A stretch of DNA of 64,000 nucleotides from an uncultured Lachnospiraceae bacterium (GCA_910585005.1 CAJUCN010000001.1:62001-126000); one strand, 5' to 3'. Positions 6,889 through 16,087 are shown, numbered from the stretch's first letter. Translations and numbers: made by a program. The notes: generated by a model not told the origin, from the letters alone.

Positions 6889-8463
6889 TTACATTCCTTT
6901 TACAATTAAGATCTTATCTCCCGCCTTCACTTCATCACTGGAAAGATTGTTTGTCTGCAAGATGGTTGATACCGGGACATAGTAACGTTTCCCTATATCC
7001 CAAAGGCTTTCTCCCTCTCTGACCATATACACGGCTATCCCCGGCAGGGCTGCCATCTTTTCCATATCCGGCTCGGATACAAGAATCTGTTCCACAATTT
7101 TTTCCTTCCATTGCCGGTAAATATTGGCGCGGAAGTAAAGGACACACTTTACATCCACCTCTTTATTGTCAATAATGGCAACGGTAACCTGGTCCACACA
7201 TGCATTTACCGGATAAATACAATCCTCTAACGTTCCATCCGTTTCCAATAAATACTGGAACGGTACGCTCCCCCGGATTACGCCGTATTTTTCCCCTTCA
7301 CTGCTGCATTCAAAAAAGATCTGCAGTTCCACCGTGCCGCTTAGCTCAATTCCGCCTTCCACTGCATTCTTTTCCCCTATCTGCAAATCACATGCCGTAT
7401 GGAGGATCTTATGGATCATCGTGTTTTCTTCCTGCACCTTAAAATGCCCTGCCGCCTTGGCTTTTCCACTGCATTTTGCCTGCAGGCGCCTAAACTCTGC
7501 ATTCTTCTCCTGGACAGACACCTCTTTCACCACACCATATACATCCGAAAGAAGGTCAATGCTGTCCTCCTCATACACGCAGATATCCAAATCCAGGCTC
7601 TGCTCAAAGGTGATCACCCTCTCTTCTCCGTCAAAGTCCGGACGTACCTCCACTTCCCGGCTTTCCGCCCTAAGGCGTATCTCCGGGATCATCCCTTCCC
7701 TGCAGCCCGGACACTCCAGGCTTCCCGCAAAAGGAAGCGTAGTCTCATAGTGACAAATTTCCTCCTCGTCTCCTTCCCCCCGGTACAGGAAAAAGGCGTG
7801 CAGTTCGCCTTGCAACGCAATCTTATCATCCAGTACTTTAAACTCTACCGTTCCCGGGGTGATCTCCGACCATATCATGGACGTAATATTGGGAAAACTT
7901 CCCGGAATTTCCACTTCCTCCTTGATCCGGAAAATATCCTTTTTCTTTACCACCATGGCAGCTACATTTAACGTTTTCTTCCTAAACTCTATCGGTTCTT
8001 CACTGCGAAGATCCACTGCCGTCTCTTCATCACAAATCTCTTCACAGCTAAGCGACAGCCCCGCCAGTGATTTCACACTGATCTTCCGGGAATTGATCAG
8101 CCCAATGCTCAAATCCTCAATCTCCCAGTCAACGCCCACGCTGTCCCCGCTTTTCACACCTTCCATAAAGACCATCTCGTCAAAAGGGACTGCGCCATCC
8201 ATACATGCCACATCACTTTTTCCTTCCTGGCCTCCCATCTTTTCCGTCAGATAGAGAACGTGAAACTCCAGCCTTCCTTTCACTGCCACATGGTCATCCG
8301 TCACTTTGACCTCATCAATCACCATATTTCCTCTATCCAAAATCAGCTTTGCAGCATCCGGCCTGGAATCCGATATGATCACATCATCTTCCAGTGTCAT
8401 CTGAGTAAATGCCCTGCATTTCACACAGTCCATATGTATATTCCGCTTAATCAGCTCCACCAA
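6889..8463 (-). CDS. sipL: SipL-like spore morphogenesis protein (DUF3794/SPOCS repeats plus LysM)
   Basis: The 524-residue product has repeated SPOCS (DUF3794) modules: an N-terminal one with DDVIISDSRPDAAKLI, a central one (about residues 170-300) and a third after about 330. A C-terminal LysM domain (about 475-522) contains YMVREGESLWDIGKRYYV and a KAGDKILI ending. This is the architecture of Clostridioides difficile SipL, which binds SpoIVA through LysM and is needed to build the spore coat, so I infer a mother-cell coat role. The TTG at 8463 has GGGAGG 6 bases upstream, and a GTG directly after it is an alternative. A sigma-E-like promoter lies at 8493-8521. The bidirectional terminator at 6855-6887 closes the gene. 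Confidence 0.85.
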   Translation of the reverse strand: MVELIKRNIHMDCVKCRAFTQMTLEDDVIISDSRPDAAKLILDRGNMVIDEVKVTDDHVAVKGRLEFHVLYLTEKMGGQEGKSDVACMDGAVPFDEMVFMEGVKSGDSVGVDWEIEDLSIGLINSRKISVKSLAGLSLSCEEICDEETAVDLRSEEPIEFRKKTLNVAAMVVKKKDIFRIKEEVEIPGSFPNITSMIWSEITPGTVEFKVLDDKIALQGELHAFFLYRGEGDEEEICHYETTLPFAGSLECPGCREGMIPEIRLRAESREVEVRPDFDGEERVITFEQSLDLDICVYEEDSIDLLSDVYGVVKEVSVQEKNAEFRRLQAKCSGKAKAAGHFKVQEENTMIHKILHTACDLQIGEKNAVEGGIELSGTVELQIFFECSSEGEKYGVIRGSVPFQYLLETDGTLEDCIYPVNACVDQVTVAIIDNKEVDVKCVLYFRANIYRQWKEKIVEQILVSEPDMEKMAALPGIAVYMVREGESLWDIGKRYYVPVSTILQTNNLSSDEVKAGDKILIVKGM

Positions 8464-8492
8464 AAAATACCTCCCTGCGTGTACTTATTGTA

Positions 8493-8521
8493 AATGTATG
8501 ACGCAGGAAGGTAAAATATGA
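8493..8521 (-). promoter_or_regulatory. Sigma-E-like sporulation promoter for sipL
   Basis: On the minus strand TCATATT (8515-8521) and CATACATT (8493-8500) are separated by 14 bp. This matches the mother-cell sigma-E pattern (an ATATT-type -35 and a CATACA-type -10). No sigma-A boxes are evident at this place. It agrees with the spore-coat function of the gene. Confidence 0.7.
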
Positions 8522-8552
8522 AACTTAACGGTGCAATCATGTTTTGCTCCGT

Positions 8553-9455
8553 TCATCTCACCCCGCCGATCAGCTCCCCAATATCCTCTACTTCGTATTT
8601 TCTCATATATGCTTCTATCCCTTCCAGGATCTCCACCGTGGTATAAGGATTCACAAAATTCATTGCCCCCACTGCAACTGCGCTGGCTCCGGCAAGCAAA
8701 AATTCAATGGCGTCTTCCGCCGTGGCAATGCCGCCCATTCCAATCACAGGGATCTTCACTGCTTGCGCGGCCTGATAAACCATACGCACGGCTACCGGCT
8801 TAATGGCCGGGCCGGAGAGTCCTCCTGTGCGGTTGGCAAGTGCAAACGTACGTCTGTGGACATCAATCTTCATCCCCGTCAAAGTATTGATCAGGGAGAG
8901 TCCATCCGCCCCCGCCGCTTCCGCTGCTTTTGCCATCTCTGCAATATCCGTCACGTTAGGACTGAGTTTCATAATCACCGGCTGCTTTGCTTTTTTCTTG
9001 ATCTGAGACGTGATGTCATACAGGCAATCCGCCTTTTGCCCAAAAGCAATGGCCCCTTCCTTTACATTGGGGCAGGAAACATTGATCTCCAGCATATCCA
9101 CGGAAGTATCTCCAAGTTTCTCCACCACATCCAGATAATCTTCTACGCTCTTCCCACATACATTGACAATCTTTTTGGTATCATACTGTTCAAGGAATGG
9201 AAGATCCCGTTCTATGAATACACAAATTCCCGGATTTTGCAAACCAATGGCATTTAGCATACCACCATAGGTTTCCGCTACGCGGGGTACCGGGTTCCCC
9301 TCCCAGGGGACATTTGCCACTCCCTTGGTGATGATCCCTCCAAGTCTGTTCAGATCCACAAAATCGCTGTATTCCATTCCCGAACCAAAGGTTCCGGAAG
9401 CTGTCAGTACAGGATTTTTAAACTCCACTCCCCCAATTGTCACTTTTGTATTCAT
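8553..9455 (-). CDS. pyrD: Dihydroorotate dehydrogenase B, catalytic subunit
   Basis: It oxidises dihydroorotate to orotate in pyrimidine synthesis, using FMN and passing electrons to PyrK and NAD. The 300-residue class 1B enzyme shows the N-terminal substrate loop NPVLTASGTFG, the active-site cysteine in INVSCPNVK, the FMN-binding lysine in MKLSPNVTD, NTLTGMKID, and the glycine-rich IGMGGIATAEDA phosphate site. Its ATG overlaps the pyrK stop in TGATG, so the subunits are translationally coupled. It is the last gene of pyrC-pyrK-pyrD. The next gene, sipL, has its own sporulation promoter. Confidence 0.96.
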   Translation of the reverse strand: MNTKVTIGGVEFKNPVLTASGTFGSGMEYSDFVDLNRLGGIITKGVANVPWEGNPVPRVAETYGGMLNAIGLQNPGICVFIERDLPFLEQYDTKKIVNVCGKSVEDYLDVVEKLGDTSVDMLEINVSCPNVKEGAIAFGQKADCLYDITSQIKKKAKQPVIMKLSPNVTDIAEMAKAAEAAGADGLSLINTLTGMKIDVHRRTFALANRTGGLSGPAIKPVAVRMVYQAAQAVKIPVIGMGGIATAEDAIEFLLAGASAVAVGAMNFVNPYTTVEILEGIEAYMRKYEVEDIGELIGGVR

Positions 9456-10240
9456 CAGATATCCACCTCCTGTGCGTCAAAGACTGGTCCCTCTGTACAG
9501 ATTCTGGCATTGTTTACATGGGAATGATGATCCTTGCCCACTGTTTTGCACACACATCCCAGACATGCGCCGACTCCGCAGGCCATTCTCTCCTCCAGGG
9601 ATAAATATGCCTTGACGCCCCTTTGCGCTGCAAATGCTTTTACCGCCCGAAGCATAGGCATGGGGCCGCAGGCCATCATCACCTCAGGGGACAGGTTTTC
9701 TTCCCTCATAACATCCAGTACATTCCCGTTTACCCCCACGCTTCCATCCTGTGTCGCAATCAACACTCTGCCGTACCCCTGCAGTTCCTCACAAAGAAAA
9801 AGATCCTTGTCCCGGTAACCCACTACAATAACCGGACGATCCCCCTGCTCTTTTAATTCTCTTGCCAATTCCAACATGGGGGGAATCCCAATTCCGCCAC
9901 CTAATAGCGCGATCTGTTTCCCCGTCCATTCTTTCACCGGGAACCCGTTTCCCAATACGCCAAGCACTTCTGCCACTTGTCCTGGCTGCCAAGTAGCAAA
10001 TTCTCCCGTTCCCGCTCCGGCAAGCCGGTAGACCAGACGCAGCGCTCCCTTGTCCCTCTCCACCTGGCAGATGCTGATGGGCCTTGGCAAAAGATGGGAT
10101 TTATCATTGGGATAGACACCAACAAACTGTCCTGCATTCGCTTCCCTTGCCAGCTCTGTTTGAAGCCATAAATCGTAAATATCCGGTGCAATCATCTTTT
10201 GGGAAATTACCACCGCTTGTACTTTTTTCTTTTTACTCAT
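9455..10240 (-). CDS. pyrK: Dihydroorotate dehydrogenase B, electron-transfer subunit
   Basis: The 261-residue subunit carries FAD and a [2Fe-2S] cluster and lets PyrD use NAD as acceptor. An N-terminal ferredoxin-reductase FAD domain includes LLPRPISICQVE and AGAGTGEFA. A nucleotide domain has ALLGGGIGIPPMLELA, and the C-terminal cluster motif CGVGACLGCVCKT is followed by a later Cys. The ATG at 10240 has AAAGGCGG 5 bases upstream. A longer frame reaching 10432 only shadows the end of pyrC and is excluded. It overlaps pyrC by 8 bp and pyrD by 1 bp. Confidence 0.95.
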   Translation of the reverse strand: MSKKKKVQAVVISQKMIAPDIYDLWLQTELAREANAGQFVGVYPNDKSHLLPRPISICQVERDKGALRLVYRLAGAGTGEFATWQPGQVAEVLGVLGNGFPVKEWTGKQIALLGGGIGIPPMLELARELKEQGDRPVIVVGYRDKDLFLCEELQGYGRVLIATQDGSVGVNGNVLDVMREENLSPEVMMACGPMPMLRAVKAFAAQRGVKAYLSLEERMACGVGACLGCVCKTVGKDHHSHVNNARICTEGPVFDAQEVDI

Positions 10241-11528
10241 TTTTGCCGCCTTTCTGATATACAATTTTACCGCCACAGACCGTAGCATAGACCACCCCGG
10301 GCATTTTTTCCCCGATAAAAGGAGAATTGGCAGACTTTGAAACAAATTCCCCCACAATCCACTGTTCCCCGGGATCAAACAGCACCAGATCCGCCGCCCC
10401 TCCTTCTGAGAGCGTACCGCCATCCAGTCCATACAGCTTGCAGGGCGCAGTACTCATCCGCCAGATCAGGCCTGGCAGCGTCAGATATCCCTTTGCCACA
10501 AGTTCCCTGATTCCCAGGGACAAGGCCGTCTCCAGGCCAATGATCCCGCTGGGCGCTTTACCGATCTCCTGCATCTTTTCTTCCCTGCTATGAGGGGCAT
10601 GGTCTGTCGCAATCAAATCAATGGTCCCATCCACAATCCCTTGTATGATGGCAAGCCTGTCCTCCTCCTCCCTAAGAGGCGGATTCATCTTCGCCAGCGT
10701 CCCTTTCTCAATTACCGCCTGCTGGGTCAGGGTAAAGTGATGAGGCGTCGCTTCCCCATGAACCCGGATCCCTTTTTTCTTTGCCTGACGGATCAGCTCC
10801 ACCCCTTCCCTGGTGCTGATATGCTGGATCACTACCTCTGCCCCCGTCCCTTCCGCCAATCTCAGGTCACGTTCCACCAAAGAAATCTCGGCTTCACGGG
10901 GGGAGCCGCCAATGCCGTAAAACTTGGAGGCTTCCCCGGCATGAATGCCATTGTTTGTAATAAGCAGGGGATCCTCCTCATGGAAACTGATGGGCTTTTT
11001 TAGCTTTCCCGCCCGCACCATGGCCTCTTTAACCAGCTCCTGATCCAGAAGCGGGATGCCGTCATCCGTAAACCCTACAGCGCCCGCCCTGGCCAGTTCT
11101 TCCATATCTGTAAGTTCCCTGCCCTTCATCTGCTTTGACACGTTGGCACAGGAGTGGATGTGGATCCCTGTCCCCCTGCCTTTTTCCAAAATATATCCAA
11201 GAACTTCTTTATGATCCACGCATGGAGCTGTGTTTGCCATCAGAACGATCTGTGTAAACCCGCCTTTTTTGGCGGCAGCCGCCCCGGTATTGATATCTTC
11301 TTTATAAAGAAAGCCGGGATCCCTGAAATGGACATGCGTATCCGCCAGCCCGGGTGCAGCCATCAGCCCTTCCCCGTTAAAGACAGGGACACCTGCCGGA
11401 CATTCTCCCGGGCATGTAAGGATTCTGCTTATCCTACCATTTTCGATTAAAATGTCGGCGGGATAAATCCTTTCCTTTTCCGGATCCACCAACGCCGCCC
11501 CTTTTATATACAAATTTCTTTCTTCCAT
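10233..11528 (-). CDS. pyrC: Dihydroorotase
   Basis: It closes carbamoyl-aspartate to dihydroorotate in the cytoplasm, just before the PyrKD step. The 431-residue class I enzyme has the metal-binding DTHVHFRDPG motif, the SFHEEDPLL and IQHIS histidine segments and the catalytic ATDHAPHS motif. The start has GGAGGG about 5 bases upstream. It leads the pyrC-pyrK-pyrD operon. The 130-bp leader shows a possible promoter but no clear PyrR-binding anti-antiterminator, so the mode of pyrimidine control is not visible. Confidence 0.96.
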   Translation of the reverse strand: MEERNLYIKGAALVDPEKERIYPADILIENGRISRILTCPGECPAGVPVFNGEGLMAAPGLADTHVHFRDPGFLYKEDINTGAAAAKKGGFTQIVLMANTAPCVDHKEVLGYILEKGRGTGIHIHSCANVSKQMKGRELTDMEELARAGAVGFTDDGIPLLDQELVKEAMVRAGKLKKPISFHEEDPLLITNNGIHAGEASKFYGIGGSPREAEISLVERDLRLAEGTGAEVVIQHISTREGVELIRQAKKKGIRVHGEATPHHFTLTQQAVIEKGTLAKMNPPLREEEDRLAIIQGIVDGTIDLIATDHAPHSREEKMQEIGKAPSGIIGLETALSLGIRELVAKGYLTLPGLIWRMSTAPCKLYGLDGGTLSEGGAADLVLFDPGEQWIVGEFVSKSANSPFIGEKMPGVVYATVCGGKIVYQKGGKNE

Positions 11529-11552
11529 TCTTTCCCTCCTGTCAGAGAAATT

Positions 11553-11581
11553 TTATCATAAATAGGTATCCCTTGCGACAA
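11553..11581 (-). promoter_or_regulatory. Possible pyrC operon promoter
   Basis: On the minus strand TTGTCG (11576-11581) precedes an AT-rich TGATAAAAT stretch. A -10 box of TGATAA at 17 bp is one reading, and TAAAAT at 20 bp is another. The -35 is fair and the -10 is ambiguous. Confidence 0.4.
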
Positions 11582-11629
11582 TTTTATTAGAAAATAAGGT
11601 TATCTTTTTACAAATTTGCAGACGCAAAC

Positions 11630-11658
11630 AAAAAAGGATTGCCGCCTGGCAATCCCTT
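11630..11658 (-). terminator. Rho-independent terminator after the PrcB-like gene
   Basis: GGATTGCC (11636-11643) and GGCAATCC (11648-11655) form the stem with a 4-base loop. On the minus strand a run of six T follows. It separates the PrcB-like gene from the pyr operon. Confidence 0.85.
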
Positions 11659-12096
11659 TTAATTAAACACCACTGGTTTATCCACAAATTCCGTCTTTAT
11701 CACGATGTAAGGCGTGGAAGGTGCATTTTTCTTCCCGGCTGTCACATCCGAAGGATCTGGCCCAAGAAGCGTCGTATCCGCATAGACCGCATTTTCCGTA
11801 AGATAAAGCGCATTGACTGCAATGCTGTAACCACCGCTTACCTGTTCACCGTACCCTACGCAAATATACATGAATCCGTTGTCCTGGTAAGTTACCTTAA
11901 AGGGCAGATTTTTCTTTTCTTCAATAACAGCCTTTAGTTCTTCCGGAACATTTTCGTCAGCCAGTACGGTAAACTCCAGATCCTTTATCTTTTCCATCGG
12001 ATCTTTCTTTTCCCCGCAGCCTGCCAGCAGTATTAGCGCCAGCGCTAAGAGTAAACACCTTCCATATCTCACAAACTTGATAATGCGATTTTTCAT
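11659..12096 (-). CDS. PrcB-like lipoprotein
   Basis: The 145-residue product has a signal peptide ending in a LLAGCG lipobox, so it is lipidated and surface exposed. The C-terminal half (about residues 60-140) shows the PrcB-type pattern: a FMYICVGYGEQVSGGYSI core with the SGGYSI signature, then ADTTLLGPDPSD and PYIVIKTE. PrcB is known as an accessory part of a treponemal protease complex, and in Firmicutes the domain occurs in small lipoproteins of unknown role. Here it directly follows an HtrA protease gene, so a shared quality-control role at the membrane is a fair inference. The ATG at 12096 is preferred to a GTG four codons upstream. Confidence 0.75.
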   Translation of the reverse strand: MKNRIIKFVRYGRCLLLALALILLAGCGEKKDPMEKIKDLEFTVLADENVPEELKAVIEEKKNLPFKVTYQDNGFMYICVGYGEQVSGGYSIAVNALYLTENAVYADTTLLGPDPSDVTAGKKNAPSTPYIVIKTEFVDKPVVFN

Positions 12097-12175
12097 CTTG
12101 CCACCCACAGATCATGCCAATTCCTTTTTACAATCTATGAGCTTTCAGGAAAAAGAATTCCACAAGTTTCTTCGT

Positions 12176-13552
12176 TTATTGTGTGACGCTTTGCGCTCCC
12201 AGCGTTACGCTTACCACATCCTGCTCGTAACCCTCATACATCATTTTCATCACCGTAAGTTCAATGGTATCTCCTTTGGCAAAATAACTAAGCTCTTCTT
12301 TTAACTCAGCCATGGAATCAATTTCCTCGCCGTTGAGTGCAGTGATGATATACCCTCTGGAAATTCCTGCACGTTCTGCTGCCCCGCCTTCAATGACAGA
12401 CGATACATATACCCCCTGGGGCACGTCATAAAGCTCGGAAGAATCCGATCTCACATCCACACCGGTAATCCCCAGATATCCTCTGTCCTCCTCCGCCACT
12501 TTAAGCCGCGTCTGTTTCGACATCAGATTTTCAATAATCGGCTTTACATCCGAAATCGGGATCGCATAACCCATTCCTTCCACGACAGAACTGCCGATCT
12601 TATTTGAATTGATCCCGATCACTTCACCTTTTACATTTAACAGCGCTCCGCCGGAGTTCCCAGGATTGATTGCCGCATCTGTCTGGATGAAAGTATTGAT
12701 CTCCATATCCGAAGTTTCCATATCCGTCAAACCCTGCCCGCCAGAGACAGGAATTGCCCGGTTTAAGGCGCTGACCACACCTGTCGTAACTGACTGGCCA
12801 TAGCCCAATGCATTGCCGATGGCAATGGCTGGTTCCCCTACGGTCAGGGAATCGCTATCTCCTAATTTAGCAATGGCAATAACATCCATTGTCTCGCTGC
12901 TGATGTCACTAAGCTGTACTGCGATTACCGCCAGGTCTTTGTCAATATCCACACCTTTGATCTGAGCCTGGGCCTGGGATCCGTCAACAAACTGTACCGT
13001 CAGCTCTTCCGCCGATGCTACCACATGCTGATTGGATACCAGAAGAAGTTCCGAATCATTTTGTCCCACAATAAATCCGGAGCCGGCGCTTTGCGCTTCT
13101 GAACTGTATACCTGCCCGAAAAAGGACATCTTTTCTACATACCGGTTATTGATAGACACTACGGCAGGCATTACCGCTTTCACTACCCCTGTCACATCCA
13201 TCACTGTGGCATCTGACGACACCGGCGCATCATTTTTCACTTCCGCAATTTCCTGCACATCCGCCGTATCTTCTATTTTTTCCACATGGTCTTCCTGCTG
13301 TTCTATCACTTCCGCCTTCCCGGCGCCGCCGTTGCCGCCAAGCCTCTCTCCCAAAAGATTTCCCGCTGTATTCACGGCCAGGAATCCCATACCTGCAAAA
13401 ATGCCAAAACACAGGCCACTGCAGACAGCCACCGCTATTTTCTTTCCGATTCCCATCCCCTTTTTGGGTTCAGCCCCTTTAGGTGTCTGCATTCCTCCCA
13501 TATTTCCGGTATCATAATGATATGTGTTATTAGGATAATTATTTTCATACAT
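12176..13552 (-). CDS. htrA: HtrA/DegP-like membrane-anchored serine protease with PDZ domain
   Basis: The 458-residue protease degrades or refolds damaged proteins outside the membrane. It has a short cytoplasmic N-terminus, one transmembrane segment (about 38-60), an acidic linker (about 80-115), a trypsin-like domain with triad H176 (SNQHVV), D206 (DIDKDLAVI) and S300 (NPGNSGGALL), and a C-terminal PDZ domain (about 355-445) with GYLGITGVDV and AGISRGYIITALNG. The start at 13552 has CAGGAGG 8 bases upstream. A CssRS-type control site was not recognised. The PrcB-like lipoprotein gene follows by about 80 bp. Confidence 0.95.
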   Translation of the reverse strand: MYENNYPNNTYHYDTGNMGGMQTPKGAEPKKGMGIGKKIAVAVCSGLCFGIFAGMGFLAVNTAGNLLGERLGGNGGAGKAEVIEQQEDHVEKIEDTADVQEIAEVKNDAPVSSDATVMDVTGVVKAVMPAVVSINNRYVEKMSFFGQVYSSEAQSAGSGFIVGQNDSELLLVSNQHVVASAEELTVQFVDGSQAQAQIKGVDIDKDLAVIAVQLSDISSETMDVIAIAKLGDSDSLTVGEPAIAIGNALGYGQSVTTGVVSALNRAIPVSGGQGLTDMETSDMEINTFIQTDAAINPGNSGGALLNVKGEVIGINSNKIGSSVVEGMGYAIPISDVKPIIENLMSKQTRLKVAEEDRGYLGITGVDVRSDSSELYDVPQGVYVSSVIEGGAAERAGISRGYIITALNGEEIDSMAELKEELSYFAKGDTIELTVMKMMYEGYEQDVVSVTLGAQSVTQ

Positions 13553-13705
13553 AGCAATTACCTCCTGTTTTACCAACGTATTTCCTTGATCCTTGAGCTA
13601 AGTATATTCACTAATTGTGTTTAATCTGTGATAAAAATTTGTATTTTTTGTTGCACCTTCCGGCAACAATCCGCAAACAATGATCCTCTTATATCCTTTT
13701 TACCA

Positions 13706-14644
13706 TCACTTCCAATAGTCTTTGTTCATAGAACAGGCGATTACCATCTTCCGTGAAAGCCTCTGATACCGTTTTCCCAAAAAATATCCTGCATATTTAC
13801 AACCACTGTGCCAGATCAGCTTTATGATCAGCCAGGGTTTCCCTTTTCTGATTAAATAAATACAACTTTTTTTGATCAGCCGTATTCCTTCCGATTCCGC
13901 TGTAATCCCGTCAAAAACTTCCGGATGCTGGGCATGTGACACTCCCAGATCAAAATTCCTGTGAAACTGCTGGATACCGCTGTAATGATGGGAATGTATG
14001 ACCCTTGCCTTTGCGGCATAAGCGATTCCATAACCTTCGTCTAAAACTTTCCTTGCATAGATCATATCTTCGTTAAAGATGGTACGGGATACAAACCCTC
14101 CCAATGCGTCAAAAACTTCCCTCCGGTATGCCGCACACACATTAGATGCAAAAAATGCCTTAATTCCCATTTGTGGGATATCCCTTCCAAATTTCACTCC
14201 GGATGTTTCCGGATAGTTAAAGCCCCTGGTAAACTCTTCTATTACTCCACACCCCTTATCTGCAAACTGTCTTCCATAGGTTACGGCAATTTGGGGATCG
14301 GCAAAAGGCATTAGCAGATTCCGGATCAGTTCCTGATCCATTGGCACACAATCATCCGTTAACATGACAAAATACGGGCTGTTTGAAAAAGACACCCCGT
14401 AATTCCTTGTTTTTCCGTGATCAAATTCCTCCTTCGCAATATGACGGATCAGCAGATCTTCATATTGATCCATCAATTCCTGTTCTGATATCAGCGCCTC
14501 AAGAAACTTCCTCTCCGTGTTAATGAGGATGATTTTCCCAATCCTTTCCCGTTGCTTATCCAGCATGTCAAGAAGCTGCAAAAATTTCTTTGTAGGCTTG
14601 TATACCGGAATAATAATATCCGCCCTCTTTACATCAATATCCAC
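13706..14644 (-). CDS. GT2 glycosyltransferase, rhamnosyltransferase-like
   Basis: The product of about 312 residues is a soluble GT-A (family 2) enzyme transferring a sugar from a nucleotide donor, probably at the inner membrane face. Visible are the opening DIIIPVYKPTKKFLQLLDML, the motif FDHGKTRNYGVSFSNSPYFV with MLTDDCVPMD as the DxD-type site, and late motifs FFASNVCAAYRREVF, GGFVSRTIFNEDMIYA and RVIHSHHYSGIQQF. These resemble dTDP-rhamnose-using enzymes of O-antigen clusters. GGAGG abuts an ATG at 14650 but stands 6 bases before the GTG at 14644, so the GTG is preferred. A terminator upstream (14702-14729) separates it from the LCP gene, so it may have its own promoter. Confidence 0.85.
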   Translation of the reverse strand: MDIDVKRADIIIPVYKPTKKFLQLLDMLDKQRERIGKIILINTERKFLEALISEQELMDQYEDLLIRHIAKEEFDHGKTRNYGVSFSNSPYFVMLTDDCVPMDQELIRNLLMPFADPQIAVTYGRQFADKGCGVIEEFTRGFNYPETSGVKFGRDIPQMGIKAFFASNVCAAYRREVFDALGGFVSRTIFNEDMIYARKVLDEGYGIAYAAKARVIHSHHYSGIQQFHRNFDLGVSHAQHPEVFDGITAESEGIRLIKKSCIYLIRKGKPWLIIKLIWHSGCKYAGYFLGKRYQRLSRKMVIACSMNKDYWK

Positions 14645-14701
14645 ACCCATCCTCCAACATTCTCCAGGCTTTGGCCCCAGGCCACATGGCTTCCCCCTCA
14701 G

Positions 14702-14729
14702 AAAAAGGGACCAGCCTGCGTTGGTCCCT
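14702..14729 (-). terminator. Rho-independent terminator after the LCP gene
   Basis: AGGGACCA (14706-14713) pairs with TGGTCCCT (14722-14729) around an 8-base loop, with five T following on the minus strand. It lies 39 bp past the LCP stop codon. Confidence 0.8.
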
Positions 14730-14768
14730 TCCTGCATAAAGCCTTTCTTTTCTGTGCAGATCCATTCT

Positions 14769-15983
14769 TTAATTTACATATTTGCCAGTATCTGACTTGA
14801 TTATCTCACTGTACCCCTTCACCTCATCGGAAGGTACATAGTCATAATCCTGGAACAAGAACCCATGAAGCCATGCAACATTCTCGGTAAGGTCTTTGGG
14901 AACAACGCAGCTTCCCTTTGCCCCGATATTTCCGGTGGTAAGCCTGTCCATCTCCGGGAACCCTGCCTGATCTACCACCTCATACTTGCTCACATCGGCC
15001 AAAAGTTCCAAAATTTCGTCCAGATCCAGGGAAGTATATATTTCATTAAATACTTTATCCGCAATCTCATTTAGCGTTATAGGAGAGGCCTTCTTTGCTT
15101 TCTCCGCAATGGCAAGAAGCACCGTCCTCTGACGCTGGGTACGCTGAAAATCGTTGCCTACATGACGGATACGGCAATATGCGGTGGCCTGCAGTCCGTT
15201 CAAGGTCTGCCTTCCCGGTGTTGTAACTGGTGTATAATCAACGCCTGCATTGGCAGTATAATTTACCCCGTCTGTTGTTTTGCCTACCATACTAATCTGG
15301 TAATTGTTAAGATGGGATATTTCCGCCTCAGTTACATCGATCTCCACACCGCCCATCGCATCAATCGTATCTCTAAGTCCTGCAAAACCTACTGTGACAA
15401 AATCCGTAATATTCATATCCAGGTTCATGTTCAGCATATTCATGGCCATCTTAGGACCGCCCTTTGCATAGGCTGAATTACATTTATTATAAGTATCATT
15501 GCTCAAGTTCAGGTAAGTATCCCTGTATACGCTGACCAGCCTGCACTCTCCTGTATCCTGATTAATGGAAGCGATCATAATGGTATCGCTGCGGGTATTC
15601 TTGTCCAGTGCGCCAGTTGTGGAATCCACACCAAACAGTGCAATGTTCCGGTACCCTTTCATTGTAGTCTCGCTCTTTTCTTCCACCGCCTTGTTAATGA
15701 CGATCTCTTCCTCCGGGATCTCCACCTTCCCTACTTTTTCCGTCTTGATTACCCCGTACAGCACTACTACCATTGCCAGCAGCACGAAAACCTCTGCAAT
15801 AAAAAGTACGATCTTAAAAGGGCTTTTCTTTTTCTTCTTTTTCTTCACAGGTTTCGCCGGCGCCTTTTTCTTTTTGGGGGCATAGGCATCCTCTTCATAC
15901 CTTACCGGTTTTTTCCTTGCAGTATTTTCCGCTTCGTGACGTACCGGCTTTTTTTTCACCGGTTTCTTAGATGTTGTAGCCAT
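14769..15983 (-). CDS. LytR-CpsA-Psr (LCP) family glycopolymer ligase
   Basis: LCP enzymes move undecaprenyl-linked glycopolymers onto peptidoglycan outside the cell. The 404-residue product has a very basic cytoplasmic N-terminus with several KKPVR/KKKK blocks (1-54), one transmembrane helix (about 57-80) and a large extracellular LCP domain (about 110-340). Key motifs are IALFGVDS, TRSDTIMIASI with the catalytic Arg-Asp, RLVSVYRDTY, MGGVEIDV and the CRIRHVGNDFQRTQRQR arginine cluster. Its place behind the WbaP-type gene, at the end of a glycan biosynthesis run, points to wall attachment of this locus's polymer. The long lysine tail is unusual in density. A terminator follows at 14702-14729. 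Confidence 0.93.
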   Translation of the reverse strand: MATTSKKPVKKKPVRHEAENTARKKPVRYEEDAYAPKKKKAPAKPVKKKKKKKSPFKIVLFIAEVFVLLAMVVVLYGVIKTEKVGKVEIPEEEIVINKAVEEKSETTMKGYRNIALFGVDSTTGALDKNTRSDTIMIASINQDTGECRLVSVYRDTYLNLSNDTYNKCNSAYAKGGPKMAMNMLNMNLDMNITDFVTVGFAGLRDTIDAMGGVEIDVTEAEISHLNNYQISMVGKTTDGVNYTANAGVDYTPVTTPGRQTLNGLQATAYCRIRHVGNDFQRTQRQRTVLLAIAEKAKKASPITLNEIADKVFNEIYTSLDLDEILELLADVSKYEVVDQAGFPEMDRLTTGNIGAKGSCVVPKDLTENVAWLHGFLFQDYDYVPSDEVKGYSEIIKSDTGKYVN

Positions 15984-16031
15984 ATTGATCCATCTCTCCC
16001 TTATTCACAAAATACTTTCCGGAGCTTTATC

Positions 16032-16087
16032 ATTTGTGAGCTTTTCAGCAAATGGTATCTCTCATAAGATAATATTTTCTCACAAAT
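16032..16087. repeat. Long-range inverted repeat in the LCP leader
   Basis: ATTTGTGAG (16032-16040) and CTCACAAAT (16079-16087) are perfect 9-bp inverted copies 38 bp apart, in the 168-bp gap before the LCP gene. It may be a pair of regulator half sites or an RNA stem. No convincing sigma-A promoter was fixed in this gap. Confidence 0.35.

Noticed and set aside
10241..10432. N-terminal extension of PyrK
   Set aside because: It lies wholly inside pyrC in another frame. The ATG at 10240 gives a normal-length PyrK with a good ribosome binding site.
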